Below are positions 7,728 through 15,140 of a DNA stretch of 35,343 nucleotides, piece after piece. This stretch comes from Candidatus Peribacteria bacterium. Its GTDB lineage: Bacteria > Patescibacteriota > Gracilibacteria > UBA1369 > UBA12463. Position numbers and translations under genes: made by a program. The notes beneath the pieces were generated by a model. It did no database searches and was not told where the DNA came from. It saw nothing but the letters and a program-made list of their open reading frames with translations. The DNA lies in assembly GCA_943355055.1 (NCBI GenBank), contig CALREA010000011.1, forward strand, positions 1 to 35,343, written 5' to 3'. Each line of letters opens with the position of its first letter. Positions within the stretch are counted from its first letter, which is position 1.

Positions 7728-9443
7728 ATGGACAAACATCATACATTCACGATCGATCAACTATCACCGTCAACACGCTCAAATTTCCAACCAAAACCGA
7801 TTTTTGTACGAGCTATCAACGCAATAAAAATCCGCACATCAGCAGGAATTCTGAGCCTCCTCGCGCTCACCGGATGCAACGATGAATCTATAGGAAATGT
7901 ACAAATCAATGCCGACACATCAATCACATCACCTGACGCGAGTATTCATAGAGAAGATATATTGGAAACCGTTGATGCCATTCAGCATAATGAAGTAAGA
8001 ACAAGAGAAAATGAAGATATTGGAATTATAGATGAAGTAAACATTCCCGATATAGCAACCGCGACAGACACGTCGATGAGTGAAGATGTATCGGAAACAT
8101 CGGAGATTGAGGAGAAAGATACTTTTATCGACAATACCGCAACCGACAGTAACGATAATGAAACTTGCACAAACGCCAATGAGGTAAAGATGAATCCAAA
8201 CGCCGTAAATGTAATCGGCCAATATGTAAACAGCGCCATATTGTACACAAGTGGATCTCCGAACAATGGAAGTGAAACTGCAAACACGATTGGCCTCTTC
8301 GCACCACATGCTATGACGGTAGACACGACAAATCACCGTTTATTTGTATCTGATACTTCAAATAATCGCATCCTCGTTTACAACCTAACGAACAGTAATA
8401 CCCAGGTAAGCGGCACTATAGCAGACTACACGGCAGACGCCGTACTAGGTCAGGCAAATTTCACGGCAAATGCACAAGGTACAACGAGTCAAACCTTAGC
8501 AGCACCGGAACAATTAGTATACGACAGTACAAACAATCTACTTTACGTAGCGGATTACGGAAACAAACGCGTTCTCATATATGATGTTGCCGCAATAACA
8601 GATGGGGAAGCCGCAGTAAAGGTATTAGGGCAAGCCAATTTCACCTCAAGCGAAATGGCAACGACAATAAGCGGATTCAGGGGTCCTCGTGGTTTAGCTT
8701 TAGACAGCAGCAATAATCGTTTGTTTGTAAGTGATGCCCAAGGTAATCATCGCGTGATGGTGTTCAATGTCGCAACAATTACAAACGGGGAGGATGCCGT
8801 AAACGTATTGGGACAAACAGATTTTACTTCAAGCACTACGGCTACATCACAAGGAAGACTGAGCAGTCCATACAGCTTAGCCTATGACAGTACCAATAGT
8901 CGTCTTTTTGTAAACGATGCCGGAAATTATCGAGTAATGGTATTTAATGTCGCATCGATCAGTGACGGAGAAAATGCTGTAAATGAACTGGGACAGACAA
9001 GCTTTACTGCTAATACTATGGCCGCAACTCAGAGTGGAATGTCATATGCATACGGAGTAGCCTATGATAGTACGAATGATCGTCTATTTGTTGGTGATAC
9101 ACCAAACAATCGCGTAGTAGTGTATGACACAGCCGCAATCACAGACGGCGAAGCAGCCGTAAATGTACTAGGGCAAACAACATTTACCGGACTCAGTGCC
9201 GCTACAACACAATCAGGATTAAGCGCTCCATATGGCATAGCTTATGAAAGCGGGAACGGATATGCGTATGTAAGTGATAGCGCAAACAATCGCGTCATGG
9301 TGTTTGATGCCGCCGTCAATCCGGGCTCCGGTACACCGGAATTCAGCACGGTAACATTACTTGGAACACTGCTCATAGGCATGTATGCCATGCACAAAAT
9401 GCGACTGGATTCTTCTATGGGGGGGGGCCGCGCGCTTCAATAG
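7728..9443 (+). CDS. NHL beta-propeller lipoprotein with PEF-CTERM-like sorting signal
   Basis: This 571-aa protein has a basic N-terminus and a hydrophobic stretch ending in the lipobox LTGC (Cys50), so it is probably exported and lipid-modified. Residues 51-150 are an acidic Asp/Glu/Thr linker. Six repeats of about 60 residues follow (starting PHAMTVD, PEQLVYD, PRGLALD, PYSLAYD, AYGVAYD, PYGIAYE), each with an R(L)FVxD and NxRVxVF core, typical of NHL propeller blades. The C-terminus has PEF (537-539), a hydrophobic segment (TVTLLGTLLIGMYAM) and basic HKMR, the three-part layout of a PEF-CTERM sorting signal. The next gene, 22 bp away, is an exosortase, which supports the call. A run of nine G (9419-9427) lies in the last codons. 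Confidence 0.85.
   Translation: MDKHHTFTIDQLSPSTRSNFQPKPIFVRAINAIKIRTSAGILSLLALTGCNDESIGNVQINADTSITSPDASIHREDILETVDAIQHNEVRTRENEDIGIIDEVNIPDIATATDTSMSEDVSETSEIEEKDTFIDNTATDSNDNETCTNANEVKMNPNAVNVIGQYVNSAILYTSGSPNNGSETANTIGLFAPHAMTVDTTNHRLFVSDTSNNRILVYNLTNSNTQVSGTIADYTADAVLGQANFTANAQGTTSQTLAAPEQLVYDSTNNLLYVADYGNKRVLIYDVAAITDGEAAVKVLGQANFTSSEMATTISGFRGPRGLALDSSNNRLFVSDAQGNHRVMVFNVATITNGEDAVNVLGQTDFTSSTTATSQGRLSSPYSLAYDSTNSRLFVNDAGNYRVMVFNVASISDGENAVNELGQTSFTANTMAATQSGMSYAYGVAYDSTNDRLFVGDTPNNRVVVYDTAAITDGEAAVNVLGQTTFTGLSAATTQSGLSAPYGIAYESGNGYAYVSDSANNRVMVFDAAVNPGSGTPEFSTVTLLGTLLIGMYAMHKMRLDSSMGGGRALQ
8290..9310 (+). repeat. Six tandem ~180-bp coding repeats (NHL blades)
   Basis: The propeller blades are encoded by six successive units of about 180 bp sharing the codon-level pattern for YDSTNxRLFVxDxxNxRVxVF...GEAAVxVLGQxxFT. 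Sequence similarity is highest among units 2 to 6. Unit 1 is about 67 codons and the last is cut short by the linker to the sorting signal. Confidence 0.75.
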
Positions 9444-9465
9444 CGTAGAAATAAAAAAATAAAAA

Positions 9466-10413
9466 ATGGGACTCCTATCGAAAATTCCGAGGAACGCTTA
9501 CGGGTTCTGCATCCGCATGGTGCTGTTCCTAATTATATATAGCGTAAGTATATGGAAATATATTGACATCAATAACACGCTCTATGATGGGGGAGTTTTC
9601 GCAAACGTGCCATATATCGATTTTCTGATTTTTCCATGCGTCGGACTCTTTCTATTAGCCCGATGGAGCGAAATCAAAGAGATGGAGCGCTACCGAAACG
9701 GGATATTTCAAACGCTGATTTTTCTTTCACTCGCCGTCGGAGCCTACCTTGTACCGGCGTCATTTCTTGTTATGAATCAATATGTAAATAACATGCTGTT
9801 CAGCATCTACGTTCCACTATTGCTGAGCCAAATGTTTTTCCTCTTCGCAATATTCAATTTCCGATTTATAAAAAAATTCTCAAGAGACTTCGCACTATTC
9901 ACATCAATAATATTGATCATGCTCCTCGCTACATACACCATCGAACACTACTGGAAAGTGCTTTCCGGAAGCATTATGGGAGCATTGCACTATATACTAC
10001 CCCTCATAGACTCATCCGTGAAAATCGTAGTAAAATCCTATAGCATCACCATGAAGAATTTCAAGGTTAATATCGGCGCGACCTGCTCGGGAGTTTATTC
10101 GATCGTAGCTTTTTCCTTGCTATTTATTACGGCCCTCTATTTCGCATCCATCAAACACCGCATCAACAGATGGCTAGCGCTTATCGCATTATTAAGCGGG
10201 ATGGTAGCGGTATTCATACTCAACATCATTCGAATCGTCGTCATCATTCTGGTCGGGGCATACTACTCGCCGAAACTGGCGATACAATTTTTCCACGAAT
10301 ATCTCAGCGCGATGTTTCTCCTGGGATTATTCTTCCTTTATTTGAAATATATAATTCCCAAGATCGTTACGAAAGATCGAACACCATCTTCAACTGCTCA
10401 TTCATCTCTATAA
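9466..10413 (+). CDS. Exosortase/archaeosortase family transpeptidase
   Basis: This 315-aa, strongly hydrophobic protein has about eight transmembrane segments. The three residues that define exosortases are present in the usual spacing: Cys207 in ATCSGVYS, Arg256 in NIIRIV, and His277 in FFHEYL. Family enzymes cleave PEP/PEF/PGF-CTERM tails of exported proteins and transfer them to an anchor. The preceding gene encodes a protein with exactly such a tail, so a dedicated enzyme-substrate pair is the simplest reading. PEF-CTERM partners are best known from archaea, so a bacterial pair is less usual. The last 47 bp overlap the convergent pyrF. Confidence 0.88.
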   Translation: MGLLSKIPRNAYGFCIRMVLFLIIYSVSIWKYIDINNTLYDGGVFANVPYIDFLIFPCVGLFLLARWSEIKEMERYRNGIFQTLIFLSLAVGAYLVPASFLVMNQYVNNMLFSIYVPLLLSQMFFLFAIFNFRFIKKFSRDFALFTSIILIMLLATYTIEHYWKVLSGSIMGALHYILPLIDSSVKIVVKSYSITMKNFKVNIGATCSGVYSIVAFSLLFITALYFASIKHRINRWLALIALLSGMVAVFILNIIRIVVIILVGAYYSPKLAIQFFHEYLSAMFLLGLFFLYLKYIIPKIVTKDRTPSSTAHSSL

Positions 10414-11323
10414 CTTTTTCCCGTGCCGCCGCGGCAAAATCGTCAGCGCCGTATTTGTCCGATTTTTCATACGCAAAATTAATATCGCGAGATGAGTTGA
10501 CGATAGCGCCCATACCACCAGCATTGAAACACGGCAAAACGTCATCAATCGTGGCTCCCTGAGCGCCAAATCCAGGAACCAAGAAGATAGTGGTAGGCAT
10601 AATCGCGCGCAACTTTTTCGCCTGTTCAGGATAGGTCGCTCCCACCACCGCGCCGAGACAGGAATAACCCTCCTCACCAATATCATCAGCGCCCCAGGAT
10701 TCAGCGAAATGGCCGACAACGCCGAAAGCGGGTTCTGTTTCCGCTTGCGTTCCCGTCACGACCTTCAGATCCTGCAAATCCCCCGAACTCTTATTTGACG
10801 TTTTCACCAGCACAAATATCCCCTTCCCTGTATTTTTACAAACATCCATAAATGGCTTAATGCCATCCCATCCGAGGTAGGGAGTTACCGTAACGCTATC
10901 CGCGTCAAAGGCCGCGACCTTCTCTCCGAATATTTCTGTCGTGCCAAGAAACGCTTGTGCGTAAGCCTCAGCCGTCGATCCGATGTCATTACGCTTCGCA
11001 TCCGCAATCGTCAGAAGCCCTTTGGATTTCGCATATTTCAACGTATCCGCAAACGCCTGCACGCCTGCCGCCCCAAACATCTCATAAAAAGCAATCTGCG
11101 GTTTCACCACCGGGACCAGGTCGGAAATAGCATCAATTATCCCCATATTAAAGCGCAAAATCGCCTCTCCCGCAGCGGCAAAAACATCGTTCGGATACTT
11201 CGCTCGCGCCGCGGCGCGAATCGATTCCGGAATTTTATCAAACCTCGGATCCAGTCCGACACACACCACGCTCTTCTTCGCGCGAATAGACCGTATCAAT
11301 CTGTCTGAAAAATGTTCTGTCAT
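10367..11323 (-). CDS. pyrF: Orotidine-5'-phosphate decarboxylase (type 2)
   Basis: This 318-aa TIM-barrel enzyme converts OMP to UMP, the last step of de novo pyrimidine synthesis. The N-terminus has VVCVGLDPRFDKIP, and the catalytic DAKRND lies at 108-113 (Lys110 and flanking Asp). Length and motif layout fit the longer type 2 PyrF rather than the 230-aa type 1. It is downstream of pyrE, 43 bp away on the same strand. TATAAA on the minus strand ends 8 nt before the ATG and might provide a local promoter, but the gap is very AT-rich. The 3' end overlaps the exosortase tail to tail. Confidence 0.94.
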   Translation of the reverse strand: MTEHFSDRLIRSIRAKKSVVCVGLDPRFDKIPESIRAAARAKYPNDVFAAAGEAILRFNMGIIDAISDLVPVVKPQIAFYEMFGAAGVQAFADTLKYAKSKGLLTIADAKRNDIGSTAEAYAQAFLGTTEIFGEKVAAFDADSVTVTPYLGWDGIKPFMDVCKNTGKGIFVLVKTSNKSSGDLQDLKVVTGTQAETEPAFGVVGHFAESWGADDIGEEGYSCLGAVVGATYPEQAKKLRAIMPTTIFLVPGFGAQGATIDDVLPCFNAGGMGAIVNSSRDINFAYEKSDKYGADDFAAAAREKVIEMNEQLKMVFDLS

Positions 11324-11366
11324 AGATTTTTTTTATAAAAAAAATTAAATCGCAAACGGGAACAAC

Positions 11367-12032
11367 TCACTCCTGCTTCGCATACGTGAGCCCCCACCCC
11401 TGCGGATCAGCCTTGTATTCCAAAATTTTATCAAACTGCTCCTGCGTAATCATCTCCTTCTCTTTCGCCACATCCAGGAGCGTATCGAAGTCAGTCAACG
11501 TGTGCAATGTAACCCCCTGTTCCTCAAACATCGCATACGTAGAAGGAAAACCATAGGTGAAAATCGCAATGACATCACTTGCCAAACTCTTGCCCTCCGC
11601 CCTCAGCACATCAATCGTCTTGAGTGAACTGCCACCGGTTGTGACCAAATCCTCGATAACAATCGTGTTGCTCGCCTCAGGCAACGTTCCCTCAATTTGC
11701 TTACCGGCACCGTGTTCTTTTGGCTTCGGGCGGACATATATCATCGGTGCCTCCAGCTGCATTGCCGCGAACGAAGCCCAAGGAATTCCAGCCGTTGCCG
11801 TACCGGCAAATACCGTATAAGGAACATTCCACTTTCGCTCCTCGCAAACCTGCGTGGCCAATTCGCACAACCCGTTGATAATTTCTTTTCGCACGTCAAC
11901 ATACGAAATCAACACACGATTATCCGTATAAATCGGCGCCTTCATTCCGGAAGTATAGGTAAAAGGAGGATCAAAACTAATCTTCACAGCCTTCACACTC
12001 AGGAGAATTTCAGCGATGCGACGTGAGTCCAT
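11367..12032 (-). CDS. pyrE: Orotate phosphoribosyltransferase
   Basis: PyrE joins orotate to PRPP to give OMP. The PRPP-binding loop IVIEDLVTTGGSS lies near residues 124-136, and the N-terminal FTYTSGMKAPIYTDNR stretch is typical of OPRTases. The ORF track begins at a GTG at 12077, but MDSRRIAEILL at 12032 fits the family start and gives 221 aa. A TATACT hexamer on the minus strand (12071-12066) lies inside the longer version, where it could serve as the -10 for the shorter one. It is followed by pyrF. Confidence 0.93.
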   Translation of the reverse strand: MDSRRIAEILLSVKAVKISFDPPFTYTSGMKAPIYTDNRVLISYVDVRKEIINGLCELATQVCEERKWNVPYTVFAGTATAGIPWASFAAMQLEAPMIYVRPKPKEHGAGKQIEGTLPEASNTIVIEDLVTTGGSSLKTIDVLRAEGKSLASDVIAIFTYGFPSTYAMFEEQGVTLHTLTDFDTLLDVAKEKEMITQEQFDKILEYKADPQGWGLTYAKQE

Positions 12033-12344
12033 AAAATTGAAGTAAAAAAGTAGCGCTCGCGCAGGAGTATAAACCACGAGAAAGCGATGAGGAAAGCAAA
12101 AGATTGATCAGAAGAAGTACCAGTTTTTCCAGTGCCAAAAAATGGCTCGCAGAAGTCATAATAAACAAGAGTCTGTTGACTTAATCCGCTAATATTCTTT
12201 AAGCTAGTAATTTCCCGAAACTACATTTTATATGAGAAAAGGTACGGAAAACGTACCTGAACGTATATAAAACGCAGAAACGCGCATTGCGGTGTCCCCA
12301 AGTGGGCTGTGATTGGTTCGCTATCTATAAAACCCATTCTAAGC
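12033..12344. other. 312-bp gene-free gap between pyrE and pyrK
   Basis: No convincing gene is seen here. It holds a possible pyrE promoter (TATACT at 12071-12066, minus strand), a likely terminator for the pyrD-pyrK transcript, and a short GGTTCG-containing patch near 12315 that does not fold into a tRNA. Confidence 0.5.
12236..12257 (-). terminator. Possible intrinsic terminator after pyrK
   Basis: On the minus strand GGTACG and CGTACC form a perfect 6-bp stem with a 5-nt loop, followed by TTTTCTC. It lies about 88 nt after the pyrK stop. The stem is short and the T-run is brief, so termination may be weak. Confidence 0.4.
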
Positions 12345-13190
12345 CTAATATGCATGTTTCCTACCAACAGAGTCGCGATGACTCACGCCGAAATCGCTAT
12401 TCTTCCGCGCCTTCGTATGATCCATCGCCGGACCTTCGGTGCAAACCGTGATACCCGTATCGTCCAAGCAGCAGTTACCGCACACTCCAAATCCGCACTT
12501 CATATAACGTTCTACGGAAACCTGACACGCTACTTTTTCTTTGAAGCATATATCACTCACGCGCTTCATCATGACTTCCGGACCCACGGCAAAGACGATC
12601 GTCTTTGTAAGTTTTTTCTTTCCGGCAGCGGTTTTTTTCATCTCGGAAATAATTTTTTCCAGAAGTGGAGTATTGTAACCCTTCATACCAACAGAACCGT
12701 CATCGGTAGCAATATGCAGTTTGACACCTTTTATTTTTTTCACACGATCCGTATAGAGAAGATGCTCTTTCGAACGTGCTCCTACAATGAAGTCGACGGT
12801 GCATTTTTTCGTCACAGCCTCCATGGCTAAATTATACAGCGGCGCGGCGCCATAACCACCGCCTACCGTAATCAGATGATCGCCAGGTTCATACTGAAAC
12901 GTTTTTCCAAAAGGGCCTCGTATACCCACACGATCCCCTACGTTCATCTCATGCAGCTTCTTCGTCATACCACCTACCGCAAAAATAGTGAGCCAGAACT
13001 CGCCTTTGCCGCTATCATAAGCGATAGACATCGGCTTCTCGTCAACACGTGGAATCCAAATATTCACAAACTGTCCGGGACGCGATTTCAAATCATAGGC
13101 AAATACAAACGTCTTCACGTGAGAAGTCTCACGGATAATTTTTTTAATCGGGAGTGTAATAGGGAAGGTATCGTGTTGTGTGACGTTCAT
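12345..13190 (-). CDS. pyrK: Dihydroorotate dehydrogenase electron-transfer subunit
   Basis: PyrK carries FAD and a 2Fe-2S cluster and passes electrons from PyrD to NAD+. The 281-aa protein has the flavin-binding EKPMSIA (51-57), a glycine-rich TVGGGYGAAP (108-117) for NAD, and four cluster cysteines at 232, 237, 240 and 250 (CGFGVCGNC plus a later C). About 25 residues follow the usual end of the domain. It lies 38 bp downstream of pyrD, matching the heterotetrameric class 1B enzyme. Confidence 0.93.
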   Translation of the reverse strand: MNVTQHDTFPITLPIKKIIRETSHVKTFVFAYDLKSRPGQFVNIWIPRVDEKPMSIAYDSGKGEFWLTIFAVGGMTKKLHEMNVGDRVGIRGPFGKTFQYEPGDHLITVGGGYGAAPLYNLAMEAVTKKCTVDFIVGARSKEHLLYTDRVKKIKGVKLHIATDDGSVGMKGYNTPLLEKIISEMKKTAAGKKKLTKTIVFAVGPEVMMKRVSDICFKEKVACQVSVERYMKCGFGVCGNCCLDDTGITVCTEGPAMDHTKARKNSDFGVSHRDSVGRKHAY

Positions 13191-13228
13191 AGTTTTTTCG
13201 AAGAAAAAATGATTGCTGTTTGATGATA

Positions 13229-14149
13229 TTACTCATGCATACTACCAATTACATCTTTTAGTTTTTTTACCTTGTTGATGCGGCACCACTCGTCCATCTC
13301 CTTGGTCATAAGGCCAAAAACCTCAACACCACGGTAGTAGACCGCAGTACCAACACCCACAAGTGTCGCACCCGCCATCATCATTTCGAGCGCATCGCGA
13401 CCATTATTGACACCGCCGGTTCCGATAATGGGCAATTTCGTCGCCTTGGAAATTTCATGGACGATACGAATAGCAAGAGGCTTGATGGCCGGGCCGGAAA
13501 TTCCACCCACCCGGTTCGCCAAGATCGGCTCCCTGGTCTCCAAATCAATCGCCAGGCCCGGCCCAACCGTATTGATACAACAAAACCCATCCGCGCCAGC
13601 TGCAGCCACACTACGGGCAATCTCCACAATACTGGTAACATTCGGCGACAACTTCACAATCACCGGCACGCGACCAACCCTCTTCTTCACCTCTCTACAC
13701 ACCTCCGCCGCGTCATCGCGCGAGCACGCAAACGGCTTCCCAAACTCATCTTCCACATTCGGACAGGAGATATTCACCTCGATAATATCCGGATGCAGCT
13801 TTGCAATTTCCTCAGCAATCTCACCATAATCAGACTTCTTACCCGCGATAATATTCGCGATAATCGGCGCTGTCTTCCTTTTATTATATTCAGCCATTTC
13901 TATTTTTGCCTTCTCGATACCCGCATCCGGCACACCAACCGCATTGAGCATATAATGCTCATTCGCAATCATCACCGGATTTGGATGACCCAGATGCTCC
14001 GTTAGCCAGAGTGACTTCGTCGTCACGCCTCCGGCCCCACTTTTTATCACATGATGAAAAGACGATGCGGTAATACCCAAAATTCCCGACGCCAGCACCA
14101 ACGGATTCCGGAACTCCACCCCGCAAAATGTTACCGAAAGATCAGTCAT
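13229..14149 (-). CDS. pyrD: Dihydroorotate dehydrogenase, class 1B catalytic subunit
   Basis: This 306-aa FMN enzyme oxidises dihydroorotate to orotate. The active-site cysteine is in NISCPN (Cys129), and the FMN-phosphate site is IIGTGGVNNGRDALEMMMAG near the C-terminus. Pairing with pyrK makes it the NAD-dependent class 1B form. A minus-strand promoter candidate reads TTGAGC (14187-14182), 17 bp, TATCGT (14164-14159), 9 nt, ATG, which would leave a leader of only a few nucleotides. The toxin-antitoxin operon runs divergently from it. Confidence 0.95.
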   Translation of the reverse strand: MTDLSVTFCGVEFRNPLVLASGILGITASSFHHVIKSGAGGVTTKSLWLTEHLGHPNPVMIANEHYMLNAVGVPDAGIEKAKIEMAEYNKRKTAPIIANIIAGKKSDYGEIAEEIAKLHPDIIEVNISCPNVEDEFGKPFACSRDDAAEVCREVKKRVGRVPVIVKLSPNVTSIVEIARSVAAAGADGFCCINTVGPGLAIDLETREPILANRVGGISGPAIKPLAIRIVHEISKATKLPIIGTGGVNNGRDALEMMMAGATLVGVGTAVYYRGVEVFGLMTKEMDEWCRINKVKKLKDVIGSMHE

Positions 14150-14208
14150 GTTGCGCCAACGATAACAAAAAATAGAATCAAGCTCAAGCTAAAAGCCACG
14201 CGAAAGAC

Positions 14209-14247
14209 TTGACCCGGTATATATAAAAGTGTACACTATAAGTACAC
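14209..14247 (+). promoter_or_regulatory. Toxin-antitoxin promoter with overlapping operator-like repeats
   Basis: TTGACC (14209-14214), a 17-bp spacer and TACACT (14232-14237) form the promoter. The -10 is covered by the perfect 10-bp palindrome AGTGTACACT (14228-14237), and GTGTAC (14229-14234) is mirrored by GTACAC (14242-14247). Antitoxins of this type commonly repress their own operon from such sites. Confidence 0.6.
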
Positions 14248-14264
14248 ATTTTATAAAAAATAAT

Positions 14265-14513
14265 ATGATTACAAAAGTTATCGGTATCAAGCAATTTAGA
14301 GGAAATATAACCTCATTTTGGCGTGAGGCAAAATTAAAAAACATTCGCTATATCGTAATGCATCACAGCAAGCCAATCCTGGAAGTAAATCCCATTGACG
14401 AAGATGAACTCATGCTGGAAACCGTAGTAAAAGATGTCAAAAAAGCACGGTCACAAGCGAAAAAAGGTAAAATCTATACGAGCGAAGAAGTCCGTAAAAA
14501 ATTAGGATTTTAA
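14265..14513 (+). CDS. Phd/YefM-like antitoxin
   Basis: The 82-aa protein (from ATG 14265) begins MITKVIGIKQFRGNITSFW and continues with YIVMHHSKPILEVNPI, the usual N-terminal DNA-binding fold of Phd/YefM antitoxins. The charged C-terminal half would wrap the toxin. The ORF track's GTG start at 14229 falls within the promoter/operator and is rejected. The stop is 2 nt before the toxin start, so translation is probably coupled. Confidence 0.8.
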   Translation: MITKVIGIKQFRGNITSFWREAKLKNIRYIVMHHSKPILEVNPIDEDELMLETVVKDVKKARSQAKKGKIYTSEEVRKKLGF

Positions 14514-14515
14514 TT

Positions 14516-14785
14516 ATGCATTACCGTCTAACATATACAAAACAGGCCTTAGATGATCTTTCTGATCTACCAAATAAAACCGGAAAGCGAATTTTTAATA
14601 AAATAGAATGGTTCAAAAACAATAACCCGATTCATTCTGCAAAAAAATTAATAAACCCGAATTACGGAACATACCGATGGCGAGTCGGTGATTATAGAGT
14701 TTTATTTGATGTTAATAGCAATGGTGAAATTCAAATACTGCTCATTTTGACCATAAAACATAGAAAAGATGTATATGAAAAATAG
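14516..14785 (+). CDS. RelE/ParE-family toxin
   Basis: This 89-aa protein has the RelE layout: YRLTYTKQALDDLSDLP at the start, a helix pair, then YGTYRWRVGDYRVLFDV and the final strand ILTIKHRKDVYE. RelE members cleave mRNA at the ribosome; ParE members poison gyrase. The YRWRVGDYRVLF and HRKDVYE patterns favour RelE/YoeB-like RNases. It forms a two-gene module with the upstream antitoxin. Confidence 0.85.
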   Translation: MHYRLTYTKQALDDLSDLPNKTGKRIFNKIEWFKNNNPIHSAKKLINPNYGTYRWRVGDYRVLFDVNSNGEIQILLILTIKHRKDVYEK

Positions 14786-14825
14786 CCTCATTCATCCATT
14801 CTACCCTAGCCAGCTTTGAATATAC

Positions 14826-14854
14826 TTTACTTTAAAGCATAAAAATGGTATAAT
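14826..14854 (+). promoter_or_regulatory. Promoter upstream of the gene relic
   Basis: TTTACT (14826-14831), a 17-bp spacer and an extended -10 TGGTATAAT (hexamer 14849-14854). It points at the relic below and, through it, at the 350-aa gene at 15141, which it may still transcribe. Confidence 0.6.
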
Positions 14855-14908
14855 AACAAAAAGCAACCTCGAATTCTAAGTCTTCTCAATCCATACACCT
14901 ACTACGAA

Positions 14909-15135
14909 ATGTACAAAAGCGCAAAAGTAATGGCAGGCATGTCGTATGAAGATTGGAGCGCCCTTCTCCAGAGCGTGAAAATCGCCTATAAACAGTCGTC
15001 GTCGACCGACAAAATAACCCCCGTCATCTCATTCCGATCGACGCCATCATCATGAGTAACCGCATCGCTCGCACAGGAAAATTCATCCACATGGGAGAAA
15101 TGGTAGGAGAAACATTGTCGTATATACCACTCTAA
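14909..15135 (+). pseudogene. Decayed paralogue of the downstream 350-aa gene
   Basis: A 48-codon frame (14909-15055) encodes AGMSYEDWSALLQSVKIAYK followed by QSSSTDKITPVIS, which aligns without gaps to residues about 245-278 of the 350-aa protein (SLSKKDYDAILNMINFTYRN, TSSADKIAPTIS) with 13 of 33 identities. After ITPVIS the frame breaks. In another frame the sequence continues SNRIARTGKF...LSYIPL and stops at 15135, matching the partner's SKIARAGG...LPYIS C-terminus. The N-terminal 240 or so residues and the hydrophobic middle are missing. This is best read as a tandem duplicate reduced by deletion and frameshift, still behind an intact promoter. Confidence 0.65.
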
Positions 15136-15140
15136 ATTTT

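Noticed and set aside
8290-9310. Regular repeats as a CRISPR or satellite
   Set aside because: They are in frame, about 180 bp long and encode NHL blades.
12290-12350. tRNA-like patch with GGTTCG
   Set aside because: No acceptor stem or anticodon arm can be formed around it.
14229-14513. GTG start for the antitoxin
   Set aside because: It lies in the -10/operator of its own promoter; the ATG at 14265 fits the family N-terminus.
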